A DNA stretch of 44,294 nucleotides from NCBI GenBank assembly GCA_013152945.1, contig JAADFL010000192.1:1-44294 (forward strand), given 5' to 3'. Under the pieces are notes generated by a model. That model did not search any database. It saw nothing but the letters and a program-made list of their open reading frames with translations, and was not told the origin of the DNA. Below are positions 8,550 through 16,835 of this stretch, piece after piece (positions within the stretch are counted from its first letter, which is position 1; each line of letters begins with the position of its first letter). Source of the DNA: Deltaproteobacteria bacterium (GTDB lineage Bacteria; Myxococcota_A; JAADFL01). The translations under genes and the position numbers were made by a program.

Positions 8550-10400
8550 ATGAAGATGCATAATGACCGGGATAGCGAGCAGGGATTGACCCGTGTCCTA
8601 TTGACCGATTGCGGATCAACTACAACCAAGGCCGTTTTACTGGAAGACAAGGGAAAAGGGTTACGCCTCTCGGCCAGGGGGCAAGCCCCGACTACGGTTG
8701 AAAATCCGGTCGAGGACGTTACTGTCGGCGTGTTGAATGCAACAAGGGAAGTGGAAGAGCTGTCAGGCAGGAAACTGCTCGATGATTCCGGAAAAATTAT
8801 CAGGCCCGGCAGGCAAGACATCGGGGTTGACAAGTACATGTCAACGTCTTCAGCCGGTGGGGGACTCCAGATGATCGTGGCAGGCGTTGTCGGCTCCATG
8901 ACCGGTGAAAGCGCCTTGCGCGCCGCGCTCGGCGCAGGTGCAATAGTCATGGAACTCCTTGCCTACGATGATAAAAGATCCCCACATGAAAAAGTGGAAC
9001 TCGTGCGCAGGTTGAAACCGGACATGATCCTATTGGCAGGTGGAACAGATGGGGGGACGAAATCACATGTGGTGGAGATAGCCGAATTGCTGGCCGCTGC
9101 CGCTCCAAGGCCGAGACTCGGCGAGGGGTACTCCTTGCCCTTGATCTATGCAGGAAACAAGGATGCCCGCAGGGAAGTCGAGTCCGCCCTGAAAGGGGTT
9201 TTCGAGTTCAAGGCGGTTGAAAACTTGAGACCCACATTGGAGGAAGAAAACCTCGAACCGGCAAGGGAGGAGATACATAGGCTTTTCCTGGATCACGTAA
9301 TGGCGCATGCCCCTGGTTACAATAAACTCATGAAATGGACCGATGGTCCGCTCATGCCCACACCCGCGGCTGTTGGCGCAATGATTCAAAGTTATGCGGA
9401 CAAAAAGAAAATAGGCGTGTTGGCCGTGGACATCGGCGGCGCAACGACGGATATCTTTTCTCTTGTCTGGACCGGGGAGGAGCGGGAAAAACCGGTATAC
9501 AACAGGACCGTGTCGGCCAATCTGGGTATGAGCTATTCCATCGGCAATGTCTTGGATTCAGTAGGCCTTGAGGAAGTATTAAAGTGGCTGCCTGTCGAAA
9601 TGGACTCAAAAGAGGCCCTCGACAAGCTGGGAAACAAAATGATCAGGCCGACCACAATTCCGGACCACGTTACCGGCCTCATGTTGGAGCAGGCCGTGGC
9701 AAGGGAGGCTCTTTCCTCGTCCATGGCACAGCACATGGAGTTTGCCCGGGGTTTAAGCGGCCTGAAAAGGACCAGGACTGTTGCAGAGGCTTTCAGGCAG
9801 AAAGAAGGCGGGGCTCATCTCCTGAACATGTCGGGTATCGACCTGATAATAGGAAGTGGAGGTGTTCTGTCCAATGCTCCAAGCAGGGTCCAGGCGGCCA
9901 TGATGTTAATAGACGCCTTTCAGCCTGCGGGTATAACCAGGTTGGCGGTGGATTCCATATTCATGCTCCCGCACCTTGGCGTTCTTTCAAGTATAGACCC
10001 TGGATCTGCTGCAAACGTGCTTGAAAAGGACTGCCTCGTCAACCTCGGAACATGTATCGCCCCGATTGGAAGAGGAAGGCACGGCTCTCATTGCCTTACG
10101 GCGGAAATCAGGTTTGAAAACGGAAAGGTGCAGGCCCTTGATATCCCCTTCGGCTCCATCAAAAGATTGGACTTACCGTCCAGCTCCAAGGCCGGGATCG
10201 AACTTGAAGTGAGCAAAGGTTTTTTCCTGGGGCAGGGACGGGAACGAAAGATCAGCACAAGGATCCGTGGTGGTGAGGTCGGGCTGATACTAGATTGTCG
10301 CGGGAGGCCGCTGGTGTTGGGATCAGGGGATTCGTCCCGGCGTGAATTGGTTAATGGATGGGCTGTCGAAACCGGTCTATATGACCTTGTGGACAATTGA
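8550..10400 (+). CDS. glmL: GlmL/MutL-family actin-like ATPase (glutamate mutase accessory protein)
   Basis: This 616-residue protein matches the methylaspartate (glutamate) mutase accessory GlmL, also called MutL. That family is proposed to act as an ATP-dependent repair or chaperone factor for the B12-dependent mutase. ASKHA nucleotide-fold motifs are present: TDCGSTTTKAVLL near residue 18 (phosphate 1), AVDIGGATTDIFS near 291 (phosphate 2), and GSGGVLS (adenosine). The segments STSSAGGGLQM and LAGGTDGG are typical of the family. No glutamate mutase GlmE/GlmS or other B12 mutase gene is in the window, so the partner is unknown. Translation appears coupled to the following KOW gene, whose ATG sits 1 nt after this stop. 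Confidence 0.85.
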   Translation: MKMHNDRDSEQGLTRVLLTDCGSTTTKAVLLEDKGKGLRLSARGQAPTTVENPVEDVTVGVLNATREVEELSGRKLLDDSGKIIRPGRQDIGVDKYMSTSSAGGGLQMIVAGVVGSMTGESALRAALGAGAIVMELLAYDDKRSPHEKVELVRRLKPDMILLAGGTDGGTKSHVVEIAELLAAAAPRPRLGEGYSLPLIYAGNKDARREVESALKGVFEFKAVENLRPTLEEENLEPAREEIHRLFLDHVMAHAPGYNKLMKWTDGPLMPTPAAVGAMIQSYADKKKIGVLAVDIGGATTDIFSLVWTGEEREKPVYNRTVSANLGMSYSIGNVLDSVGLEEVLKWLPVEMDSKEALDKLGNKMIRPTTIPDHVTGLMLEQAVAREALSSSMAQHMEFARGLSGLKRTRTVAEAFRQKEGGAHLLNMSGIDLIIGSGGVLSNAPSRVQAAMMLIDAFQPAGITRLAVDSIFMLPHLGVLSSIDPGSAANVLEKDCLVNLGTCIAPIGRGRHGSHCLTAEIRFENGKVQALDIPFGSIKRLDLPSSSKAGIELEVSKGFFLGQGRERKISTRIRGGEVGLILDCRGRPLVLGSGDSSRRELVNGWAVETGLYDLVDN

Positions 10401-10401
10401 C

Positions 10402-11526
10402 ATGAGAAACCAGTACGCTCCTTCACTTGCGGTTAAGGCGATTACGCTTTTGAGACGTGAACGCCGATTGCCTCTTAAAGGAGATGTATTATGCCAGCCT
10501 GGTGACCGGGTGATGCCAAATCAGGTGATTGCCAGGGCCAGACTGCCCGGCAGGATAATACCCTTCAGTATTTCACGCAGCCTTGGGGTGGCGCCGTCCA
10601 GGCTGGCGGAATACCTATTGAAAAAAAAAGGTGACAAGGTTGATGCAGGCGAAGTGATCGCAAAACGAAGCAGCTTTTTAAAAGTATTCTCGGCACAGGC
10701 CGTGTCCCCGGCAAAGGGCACCTTGCTGTCCGTGTCGCCCCTGACCGGACAGGCACTTATACAAGCTCCTTTCAAACCAGTGGAGGTCATGGCCTTTCTT
10801 CGAGGCACGGTTATTGAAGTGATTCCGGAGAGAGGCGCGCTTATCGAAGGATATGCCGGACTGGTGCAGGGCGCCTTCGGACTGGGCAAGGAGACATACG
10901 GAGAACTCTTGCCCATTGTAGATTCCCCGGAACAGGTTTTGAATGAAACACCGGGTATCGACGATATCCGCGCCAAGGTGGTAATGGCCGGAGCCATGGT
11001 TTCAAAAAATGTATTTATCGATTTGATAGAGGCAGGAGCCAGTGCTGTAATAACAGGAGGTTTCAGGTTCGGCGATGCCATGGATCTTGGGAAGGAAATT
11101 AACGCCAAAGACAGAAAGTCCGCCGGTGGTTTTCAGGGAGTTCTGGTTGTAACCGAGGGCTTCGGCCGCATTGAAATGGCGCGAAAAACCTTCGAGTTGC
11201 TTTGTGAATCCGCTGGACGAATGGTCTCGGTCAGCGGCATTACCCAGGTCAGGGCCGGCGTTGTCAGACCGGAGATCCTTATACACAGGGATGTGACCAT
11301 GGATCCGCCGAGAGCAACAGATTTGAACGAAACAATTGGATTCCTTGAGCCCGGCAGAATGGTTAGGGTGATTTCAGGAAAGAGGTTTGGAAAGACAGGC
11401 AAGTTGGTATCCCTTCCAAAGGATCCCCAGCGTATCGAAACAGGAGCGTTTGTCAGGGCTGCGAAGATCGAGTTCGACAACGGCAGGGAAGAACTGGTGC
11501 CAAGGGCCAATCTGGAGCTGGAATAA
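10402..11526 (+). CDS. KOW-domain protein partnered with GlmL
   Basis: This 374-residue protein starts at ATG 10402, one base after the glmL stop, which suggests translational coupling. An upstream in-frame start at 10342 lies inside glmL and is disfavoured. The N-terminal third (PGDRVMPNQVIARARLPG, then DKVDAGEVIAKR) reads like a barrel-sandwich/biotinyl-lipoyl-like beta domain but shows no clear modifiable Lys motif. The middle (KVVMAGAMVSKNVFIDLIEAG, then ITGGFRFGD) looks alpha/beta. The C-terminus (GRMVRVISGKRFGKTGKLVSL, then PRANLEL) is a KOW/NusG-like SH3 barrel. The close pairing with GlmL implies a shared job, perhaps in B12-mutase maintenance, but the biochemical role is not known to me. 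Confidence 0.75.
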   Translation: MRNQYAPSLAVKAITLLRRERRLPLKGDVLCQPGDRVMPNQVIARARLPGRIIPFSISRSLGVAPSRLAEYLLKKKGDKVDAGEVIAKRSSFLKVFSAQAVSPAKGTLLSVSPLTGQALIQAPFKPVEVMAFLRGTVIEVIPERGALIEGYAGLVQGAFGLGKETYGELLPIVDSPEQVLNETPGIDDIRAKVVMAGAMVSKNVFIDLIEAGASAVITGGFRFGDAMDLGKEINAKDRKSAGGFQGVLVVTEGFGRIEMARKTFELLCESAGRMVSVSGITQVRAGVVRPEILIHRDVTMDPPRATDLNETIGFLEPGRMVRVISGKRFGKTGKLVSLPKDPQRIETGAFVRAAKIEFDNGREELVPRANLELE

Positions 11527-11528
11527 AT

Positions 11529-12668
11529 TCATGGAGACTTGGCACCGTGGTCGAGCCGGTTGGAAACGATATCAGCCAGTTTTTCTCCAATGATTAGAGC
11601 ACCGAAACGATTGAGGTGGCATCGATCCGGAAAGAAAAACAACAATCCGGATTTTTTTTCAATGGTCATGTTTTTATACCAACCAAGGACTTTACCCTTT
11701 GCTTGTTGCAGGATCGGTTCGAAACGGCTGTCGCTTTTTGCAGCTTCAAGCAATTTTCTTGCATCAATGATCCGTATGCCTCCGGATCCTGCAACTTTGG
11801 CCAGAGCCTGATCATAATCTCCAAGACAGCAACATATCTTTAAAAACAAGGCATCCGCCCCGGCCCTTCGGATTTTCCGAAACATGTAAAACAGGTTTCT
11901 CTCGTAACTTCCGGGCGTAACCCTCCTGGTCAAGTGAACGTGAACCGGAAAAAATTTCCTCAATAAGGAGACCAATTCAAGCCTTCCTGTGAAAAATCGT
12001 AAACGGGCCAGCAATCCTTTTTCCCTGTCGGCAAATTCAGCATCAGTGCAGGCCATCTCTTGTGGATCGTTGGCACCGCACGAGACGATGACGAGATCGG
12101 GCTCAAGGCGATCCATCCATTGATCGAGCAATACCCTCGTTGAATAAGATGTATAGCCTCCAACTCCAAGGTTTATTACCTCATAGTGACGACCCGATTT
12201 TCTATTCAATGCATTTTGAAGGCGTGCAGGATAGGTGTCCTTGTCGTCGAGAAGCCACCCCATGGTGTTCGAATCGCCGAGCAAAACGATACGCTTCCCG
12301 CCTTGTTCCTTTTTCCAATCGAACAAAGGAGAGCGAAAACCACTCCTGTTGGTGGTAATATGCCAATAGGCATCCGGTCCCAGTTTTCGATCGAGAAAAA
12401 AGTTTCGGGCCACGATGTCCACGTTCGGCTTGAGTCTCCATCTCAATTGAGGATCGAATTCCCAGGCGTCGGTATCGGTCATCGACGAAAGCCGAACACC
12501 TTGCGTTTTCGCCCATGCGGCCCATAGTCTGTATGCATCATGGTCCATCCAGGGAGGAGAATCCGGCAGTCCGGCGCTTGTCGTGCAGATTCTCAAGTAC
12601 AGCTCGATCATCAACAGTATTATCGTTCCTATTGAAAAAGAGATGCCCAGCCCTTTCAGGGTTTTCAA
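11529..12668 (-). CDS. SGNH/GDSL hydrolase with N-terminal membrane anchor
   Basis: This 379-residue protein has one N-terminal TM helix (about 8-26) and an extracytoplasmic SGNH hydrolase domain. Block I is LLGDSNTMG (Ser133), followed by NLGVGGYTS (Gly168/170), SCGANDP (Asn200) and DRCHLN (Asp348/His351). The TTG start at 12668 immediately follows the pilI stop, so it is probably the last gene of the pilG-H-I transcript. It occupies the place where M. xanthus has further pil genes. Its stop lies 2 nt from the convergent KOW gene. It might modify pilus-associated glycan, lipopolysaccharide or exopolysaccharide, but nothing in the sequence identifies the substrate. Confidence 0.8.
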   Translation of the reverse strand: MKTLKGLGISFSIGTIILLMIELYLRICTTSAGLPDSPPWMDHDAYRLWAAWAKTQGVRLSSMTDTDAWEFDPQLRWRLKPNVDIVARNFFLDRKLGPDAYWHITTNRSGFRSPLFDWKKEQGGKRIVLLGDSNTMGWLLDDKDTYPARLQNALNRKSGRHYEVINLGVGGYTSYSTRVLLDQWMDRLEPDLVIVSCGANDPQEMACTDAEFADREKGLLARLRFFTGRLELVSLLRKFFPVHVHLTRRVTPGSYERNLFYMFRKIRRAGADALFLKICCCLGDYDQALAKVAGSGGIRIIDARKLLEAAKSDSRFEPILQQAKGKVLGWYKNMTIEKKSGLLFFFPDRCHLNRFGALIIGEKLADIVSNRLDHGAKSP

Positions 12669-13454
12669 TTATAAAAAGTCCCTCTTGGAAAAGGCCCTGA
12701 CCGCAGCCAGCAAGAGTACCGCGGAATAGGTGATGCTGTAACCCGCCAGAAGCAGCAGGTAGCCGTTGGGAAGAGCGATTTGATGAACCAATTCTCCATC
12801 GATATCGAATATTGCAAAATTCGGAAGCGCCAGGTACAACCCCTTGAGAGGCCATGTCATGTAGTGAGCGAAGGCACTATCCATCCGGGACAGTTGAAGG
12901 ATAAGGTATTTCATTTCGTGTAGCCATCGGCCTGCCAGGAAAAAGCCTGTTGTAAACAGTCCTGCCATGAAGGGTGATGCCACGGATGAAAAGAAAGTTG
13001 CAACAGAGGCCAAAATCATAACCATTAATAAATCCGCCAGCACGCCGATGAGCAGCCTGGGTTCAAATGTGCCGGTTGATTCCAGCATCAGGCCTTGATG
13101 TACGATCGCCATTATTAAAATGGATGCCACAGCCACCGACATGGTGCCAAGGTATTTGCCGAATAAGAAATGGCTCCTCGAAACAGGCTTTGCGAGAACA
13201 TTGTACAGGGTTTTTTTATCGATCTCCTTATGTATTTGCTGAATTCCAACCACTATAGTGATTATTACACCGAAAAGGGAGGTACAAAACAATCCCCAAT
13301 CAGCTGTAATCTTTCTTTCCTCGCCGAAAGATAGTGCGCCAAGCACCAGAGATGACACTATCATGACTATGGCCAGGAAAAACACGCCAAGCATCACCCG
13401 GCTTCTTACTGAATCTTTGAAACTATTCCCTGCAATGGCCAGGATTTGCCCCAT
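12669..13454 (-). CDS. pilI: ABC transporter permease, PilI-like
   Basis: This 261-residue integral membrane protein has about six hydrophobic helices and the ABC-2 permease pattern. The first cytoplasmic stretch is followed by EIDKKTLYNVLAKPVSRSHF, the coupling-helix region typical of ABC-2/NosY-like permeases. It starts one base after the pilH stop. Gene order pilA-pilG-pilH-pilI matches M. xanthus, where PilH/PilI form an ABC transporter needed for pilus biogenesis. The symbol is therefore given mainly by synteny. The transported substrate is not established. Confidence 0.75.
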   Translation of the reverse strand: MGQILAIAGNSFKDSVRSRVMLGVFFLAIVMIVSSLVLGALSFGEERKITADWGLFCTSLFGVIITIVVGIQQIHKEIDKKTLYNVLAKPVSRSHFLFGKYLGTMSVAVASILIMAIVHQGLMLESTGTFEPRLLIGVLADLLMVMILASVATFFSSVASPFMAGLFTTGFFLAGRWLHEMKYLILQLSRMDSAFAHYMTWPLKGLYLALPNFAIFDIDGELVHQIALPNGYLLLLAGYSITYSAVLLLAAVRAFSKRDFL

Positions 13455-13455
13455 G

Positions 13456-14421
13456 TCACACTCCTTCAGCTTTTTCTCCGACCTCTTTCATGAACACATC
13501 TTCAAGAGATGGCCTCAATGGAACCAGGCTGTGCAAATTGCCTCCGGCACCGTGTATTTCCTCGATGACCACGTCCTGCATTTTCGGATCCGCCAGCCTG
13601 ATGGAAAGGACCCCGCCTGCCTCGGAGACCACGCAACCTTTTGCCTCGAGTCTGTCTTTTAGACCTTGAGGTGGGCGTTCAACGGTTATCTCCACCTTTG
13701 TTTCATTGCGCGATACCAGGTCGGACAACAAACCCTGCGCTGCGACCTGACCATGGTTTATGATTATGACCCTGTCGCAAATGGCTTCCACATCGGAAAG
13801 GACATGGGAAGAAAACAGTACAGAACGGCCCCGGACATTGGAATTCCTGATTAGCTCCCTGACCTGGCGCCTTCCTAACGGATCCAAACCGGACATGGGT
13901 TCGTCGAGTATTAAAAGGTCCGGAGAATTGATAAGCGCTTGAGCCAATCCAAGCCGCTGAAGCATTCCTTTTGAAAATTTTCTCAAGTACTTGCCCTCTG
14001 CCCCGGTGAGTCCCACCACCTCCAACAGATAGTTGATTGCTTTTTGTGTCTCATTCTTTTCCATGCCGCAAAGCCTGGCAGCCAGCGACATGTATTCCCT
14101 TGCAGTGAGGTAATCATAAAAATAAGGGTTTTCCGGAAGAAATCCGACTTTCTTTCTGGAAGCGGGATCTGCAGGATTTTCTCCGAAAAGCCTTACTTTC
14201 CCTGATGAGGGAAAAAGCAATCCAAGGAGAAGCTTGATGGTCGTGGTCTTTCCGGCACCATTGGGACCGAGCAGTCCGAGAATCTCTCCCTGCCTTACTT
14301 CAAGTGAAATATTTTTCAGTGCATGGACGGTTTTCTTTCCGACCCCGGGCCGAAACACCTTGTTCACTGATTTGAGTTCGGCCAGGAATATTGTATTGTC
14401 CTTGTTTGCTGTTGGTTTCAT
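13456..14421 (-). CDS. pilH: ABC transporter ATP-binding protein, PilH-like
   Basis: This 321-residue ABC ATPase powers the PilI permease. Walker A is GPNGAGKTT (52-60), the Q-loop is near FLPENPY (94-100), the signature is FSKGM (149-153, a variant of LSGGQ), and Walker B is LLILDEP (169-175) followed by MSGLD. The H-loop is SSHVLSD. A C-terminal accessory domain (from about residue 225, EITVERP...) is like that of export-type ABC-2 ATPases. Its ATG overlaps the pilG stop by one base (TAATG), indicating coupling. Assignment as PilH rests on the ABC family plus the conserved pil gene order. Confidence 0.82.
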   Translation of the reverse strand: MKPTANKDNTIFLAELKSVNKVFRPGVGKKTVHALKNISLEVRQGEILGLLGPNGAGKTTTIKLLLGLLFPSSGKVRLFGENPADPASRKKVGFLPENPYFYDYLTAREYMSLAARLCGMEKNETQKAINYLLEVVGLTGAEGKYLRKFSKGMLQRLGLAQALINSPDLLILDEPMSGLDPLGRRQVRELIRNSNVRGRSVLFSSHVLSDVEAICDRVIIINHGQVAAQGLLSDLVSRNETKVEITVERPPQGLKDRLEAKGCVVSEAGGVLSIRLADPKMQDVVIEEIHGAGGNLHSLVPLRPSLEDVFMKEVGEKAEGV

Positions 14422-15152
14422 TAGGGAATATCTCTCCTTGAAGACTGATTAGCTCTTTTTTCCTTGGCTTTCTTTTTCAATCTCCTCTTGAATGCCTCGA
14501 TCCTCAATACGATTTCCTCTTTAAGTTTCGGCTCGGTCACGACGTGAAGTAGATCCTCGAGTCTTTGAATCGCCTTTTCCAGCTCACCCAGCCTGCGATG
14601 AACCGTGCCGAGTCTCTCGAGGATTAATGGATCGGCACCAGGTAATTTTGCAGCGATCTCCCAGTAGTATTTTGTTTTGATCAGATTATCCCTGTCATAG
14701 TACCAGTTTGAACCAAGCAGGTAGGGAAAACGCCAGTCATTGGGCAACCTCCGCATTCCAAGCATTGCATAGTAATTTTCAAGCCACAGGTTTTCATCCG
14801 CAACGTAAGAACGCCGCCTGGTTCTCCAGGTGGCGGTCGATGTTGCCCAACTGTACAGCCCTGCGAATCTCGGATCAAGGCTGATCGCAGTCTCTGTCAT
14901 GCGATCCATGTAATCGAATCGTTCATCATGAAGGATATGGGCACCGTAGTATAGGAGAATTTGTATCCATACTAGATCCGAGGCGATCTCGGTGTAACCG
15001 AAGCAAAGAGGCTTCATTCTTTCAGCGTCCGGGTAATGGGTTTTTTGAAGAAGGACTTTTTCAGGAGGCCTTGCCTGATCGATTTGGTAGGCTGTACCAA
15101 TAATGCCTGAAAAAAGCGTGATAAAGATTATTCTTGGTATACTTGTCCTCAT
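14421..15152 (-). CDS. pilG: PilG-position protein: signal anchor plus helical (TPR-like) repeats
   Basis: This 243-residue protein has one N-terminal hydrophobic helix (IPRIIFITLFSGIIGTAY) and then a periplasmic-looking region rich in Trp and Tyr. The C-terminal half is helical and TPR-like (PLILERLGTVHRRLGELEKA), ending in a very basic tail (KRRLKKKAKEKR). The ATG at 15152 is preferred. An upstream TTG at 15161 would add three residues. It sits between pilA and pilH exactly where pilG lies in M. xanthus, in which PilG is required with PilH/PilI for T4P function. The gene name is by position. I could not confirm sequence homology. Confidence 0.55.
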   Translation of the reverse strand: MRTSIPRIIFITLFSGIIGTAYQIDQARPPEKVLLQKTHYPDAERMKPLCFGYTEIASDLVWIQILLYYGAHILHDERFDYMDRMTETAISLDPRFAGLYSWATSTATWRTRRRSYVADENLWLENYYAMLGMRRLPNDWRFPYLLGSNWYYDRDNLIKTKYYWEIAAKLPGADPLILERLGTVHRRLGELEKAIQRLEDLLHVVTEPKLKEEIVLRIEAFKRRLKKKAKEKRANQSSRRDIP

Positions 15153-15238
15153 GCTCGCCAATATTGCTAACGAAATACGCCTTGATATTCAAGAAAATAA
15201 ACCGGCTAACCTTTGCAGGACAGCCTTCCTATGCCCCC

Positions 15239-15278
15239 AAAAAGGAGAAGATCCTACCCGGGAGATTCCCGGGCAGGA
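15239..15278 (-). terminator. Rho-independent terminator (or attenuator) after pilA
   Basis: A 12-bp stem (left arm 15252-15263, right arm 15267-15278, one G-U pair, loop GAT) has a CCCGGG core. On the minus strand it is followed by a T-rich tract ending in TTTTT. It lies 27 nt beyond the pilA stop and about 100 nt before pilG, so it would stop most pilA transcripts and limit pilGHI expression. Confidence 0.85.
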
Positions 15279-15304
15279 CTCCCCAAGAACCAACAGAGAG
15301 CAAT

Positions 15305-15901
15305 TTAGTAAATATCGTCAACCTTGTTTGCGTTTACACCGGTCGACTTGGTGGCCATTTTACCACCGGCATACGTGCCGCCCGGTCGGATTGAAGCGTT
15401 GACGTACCAATACGCCACATTGGTATCATTGTCCAAGTCGGCGATAGCCCATGCCCAGGCATAGTCACCTACATCACCGTCACCGGTACATGCCCAATGA
15501 TAGTCATAATAGATCGGTTCCTCTATCGAAAAATTAATGAGGAACCAGCAGGATGCCGCCCATGCGGCTGCGTCGGGGATATAGTTGTTGCCCTGCCTGA
15601 CCGCGTATGTCGGGTAGTTTGCCTGGTCGACTCCGGCAGTACAACAAGCACCGGTGGGATCTCCAGGCCACTTGTTGGAAAACTCGATGTGGTTGCTGTT
15701 GACGTGGTCCGACTGGTAGTAGTCCTTCACGTCCTTGAATATCTTGGCCAGGTTCTCCTTGGCCTCGGACTCCCTGGACCTGCGCAGGTACTTGATGAAC
15801 GCGGGGATGGCGACAGCAGCCAATATGCCGATGATGGCAACAACGATCATCAGCTCGATTAGCGTAAAACCTTTGTCCTTCTTTCTCAGACTTTGAATCA
15901 T
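15305..15901 (-). CDS. pilA: Type IV major prepilin PilA
   Basis: This 198-residue prepilin has an 11-residue positively charged leader ending KKDKG, then [24 protein letters not shown]. Cleavage falls between Gly and Phe, and Glu5 of the mature chain is present. The mature pilin of about 187 residues has paired Cys residues (GACCTAG, plus later single Cys) that could form disulphides. A GGAGGAG ribosome-binding site lies 4 nt before the ATG. The gene is followed by a strong terminator, consistent with a highly expressed major subunit. It lies downstream of pilR and a second prepilin gene. PilR with sigma-54 is the expected regulator. Its place directly before pilG matches M. xanthus pilA. 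Confidence 0.93.
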   Translation of the reverse strand: MIQSLRKKDKGFTLIELMIVVAIIGILAAVAIPAFIKYLRRSRESEAKENLAKIFKDVKDYYQSDHVNSNHIEFSNKWPGDPTGACCTAGVDQANYPTYAVRQGNNYIPDAAAWAASCWFLINFSIEEPIYYDYHWACTGDGDVGDYAWAWAIADLDNDTNVAYWYVNASIRPGGTYAGGKMATKSTGVNANKVDDIY

Positions 15902-16031
15902 TTCTCCTCCTTTTTTCTCTCGGTCTTGCTCTGCCTGCCTGACCGAATTACCCTGATTGTAATTCTTTTACCTCCTTTCATCCAACAGGGGATCAATCGG
16001 TCCATCCGCAAGCGCGGTTAGTTACTCGAGA

Positions 16032-16046
16032 GCTTGTAAAAAACCA
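16032..16046 (-). promoter_or_regulatory. Weak sigma-54-like promoter candidate for pilA
   Basis: On the minus strand TGGTTTTTTACAAGC has the required GG-N10-GC spacing of a -24/-12 promoter but matches poorly at the other consensus positions. It is the only GG-N10-GC in the 186-nt leader between the two prepilin genes and lies about 130 nt before the pilA ATG. It is supported mainly by the nearby pilR. Confidence 0.25.
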
Positions 16047-16087
16047 CGAAAGCCCGAATGATATCCTATTACCGTCGATTTTCCTTT

Positions 16088-16672
16088 TCATAGCGAGTCC
16101 TGTCCCTGCCAATCACTGTTCACAATCACAGGGGTGGTTGCCTGTGACGTGGCGCAGTAATGACCAATATTTCCATCGTTGTTCAGGTCGCCCCTGGCCT
16201 CCAACACGAATCCCGGGCCTTTGTACCCTGCCGGGAAATCCGTTCCGCAAGGAACACCGCTACACGGGGCCTGGCTCACGTCGTTGCATGCAGTCACCCT
16301 GTACTGGTTCCAGACAGAACCTGTGTCCGGAGTGAACCCTATTTGCTCAAACCCTACTATCAAGGCATTGCCCGTATTCGGCCAGGGCTGCGATCCCTGG
16401 CCGGAAATTGCCGCCGGAACCCAAGGGTTGGAGACATAACGGTGGAACTCGGCGTAGAACGCCTCCTCCTTGGCTATAATACCATTGAACATTGCCGGAA
16501 CCTCGGATGCCCTGGACCTCCAGAGCATCTTTTGCACGATAGAATAACCTATGGCAGCCAACACTCCGATGATTGCCACTACCACCATGGCCTCGACCAA
16601 GGTGAACCCTTTTTTTCCTCTCAAGCCTGTCCTTTTCATACCGGAATAAGTTTTAAGCAAATTATGTGCCAT
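16088..16672 (-). CDS. Second type IV prepilin / pseudopilin-like protein
   Basis: This 194-residue protein has a long 22-residue leader ending RGKKG, then FTLVEAMVVVAIIGVLAAIGY. The prepilin peptidase site and Glu5 are intact. The ATG at 16672 has GGGAGG 6 nt upstream, so the long leader seems genuine. An internal ATG at 16639 would give an 11-residue leader. The mature domain has four to five Cys residues and little similarity to PilA after the N-terminal helix. It lies between pilR and pilA, with a 186-nt gap to pilA. It could be a minor pilin, an alternative major pilin or a duplicated and diverged pilA. Confidence 0.88.
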   Translation of the reverse strand: MAHNLLKTYSGMKRTGLRGKKGFTLVEAMVVVAIIGVLAAIGYSIVQKMLWRSRASEVPAMFNGIIAKEEAFYAEFHRYVSNPWVPAAISGQGSQPWPNTGNALIVGFEQIGFTPDTGSVWNQYRVTACNDVSQAPCSGVPCGTDFPAGYKGPGFVLEARGDLNNDGNIGHYCATSQATTPVIVNSDWQGQDSL

Positions 16673-16726
16673 AACATCCTCCCGACCTGTTGCTTTTTCT
16701 TTAAAAATTTCCGGTAATTATGTAAT

Positions 16727-16740
16727 AGGCAACATTGCCT
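16727..16740. promoter_or_regulatory. Perfect inverted repeat upstream of second prepilin
   Basis: AGGCAA-CA-TTGCCT is a perfect 6-bp dyad with a 2-nt spacer. It lies 55 nt before the ATG at 16672, between pilR and the prepilin gene. It may be a regulator-binding site or an RNA hairpin in the leader. There is no T-tract, so it is not a terminator. Confidence 0.4.
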
Positions 16741-16835
16741 CTTCGAGATGCATTCCCCTGAAAACATATAAAGTGTCCAATGTCGTCTGCAAATGACCAT
16801 TTTTGTCACTTATCGCTGCCTGCTTCAATTTCCTC

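Noticed and set aside
10521-11108. 195-codon minus-strand open frame
   Set aside because: Complement of the KOW-domain gene with low-complexity Ser/Pro/Ala composition. Regarded as a shadow.
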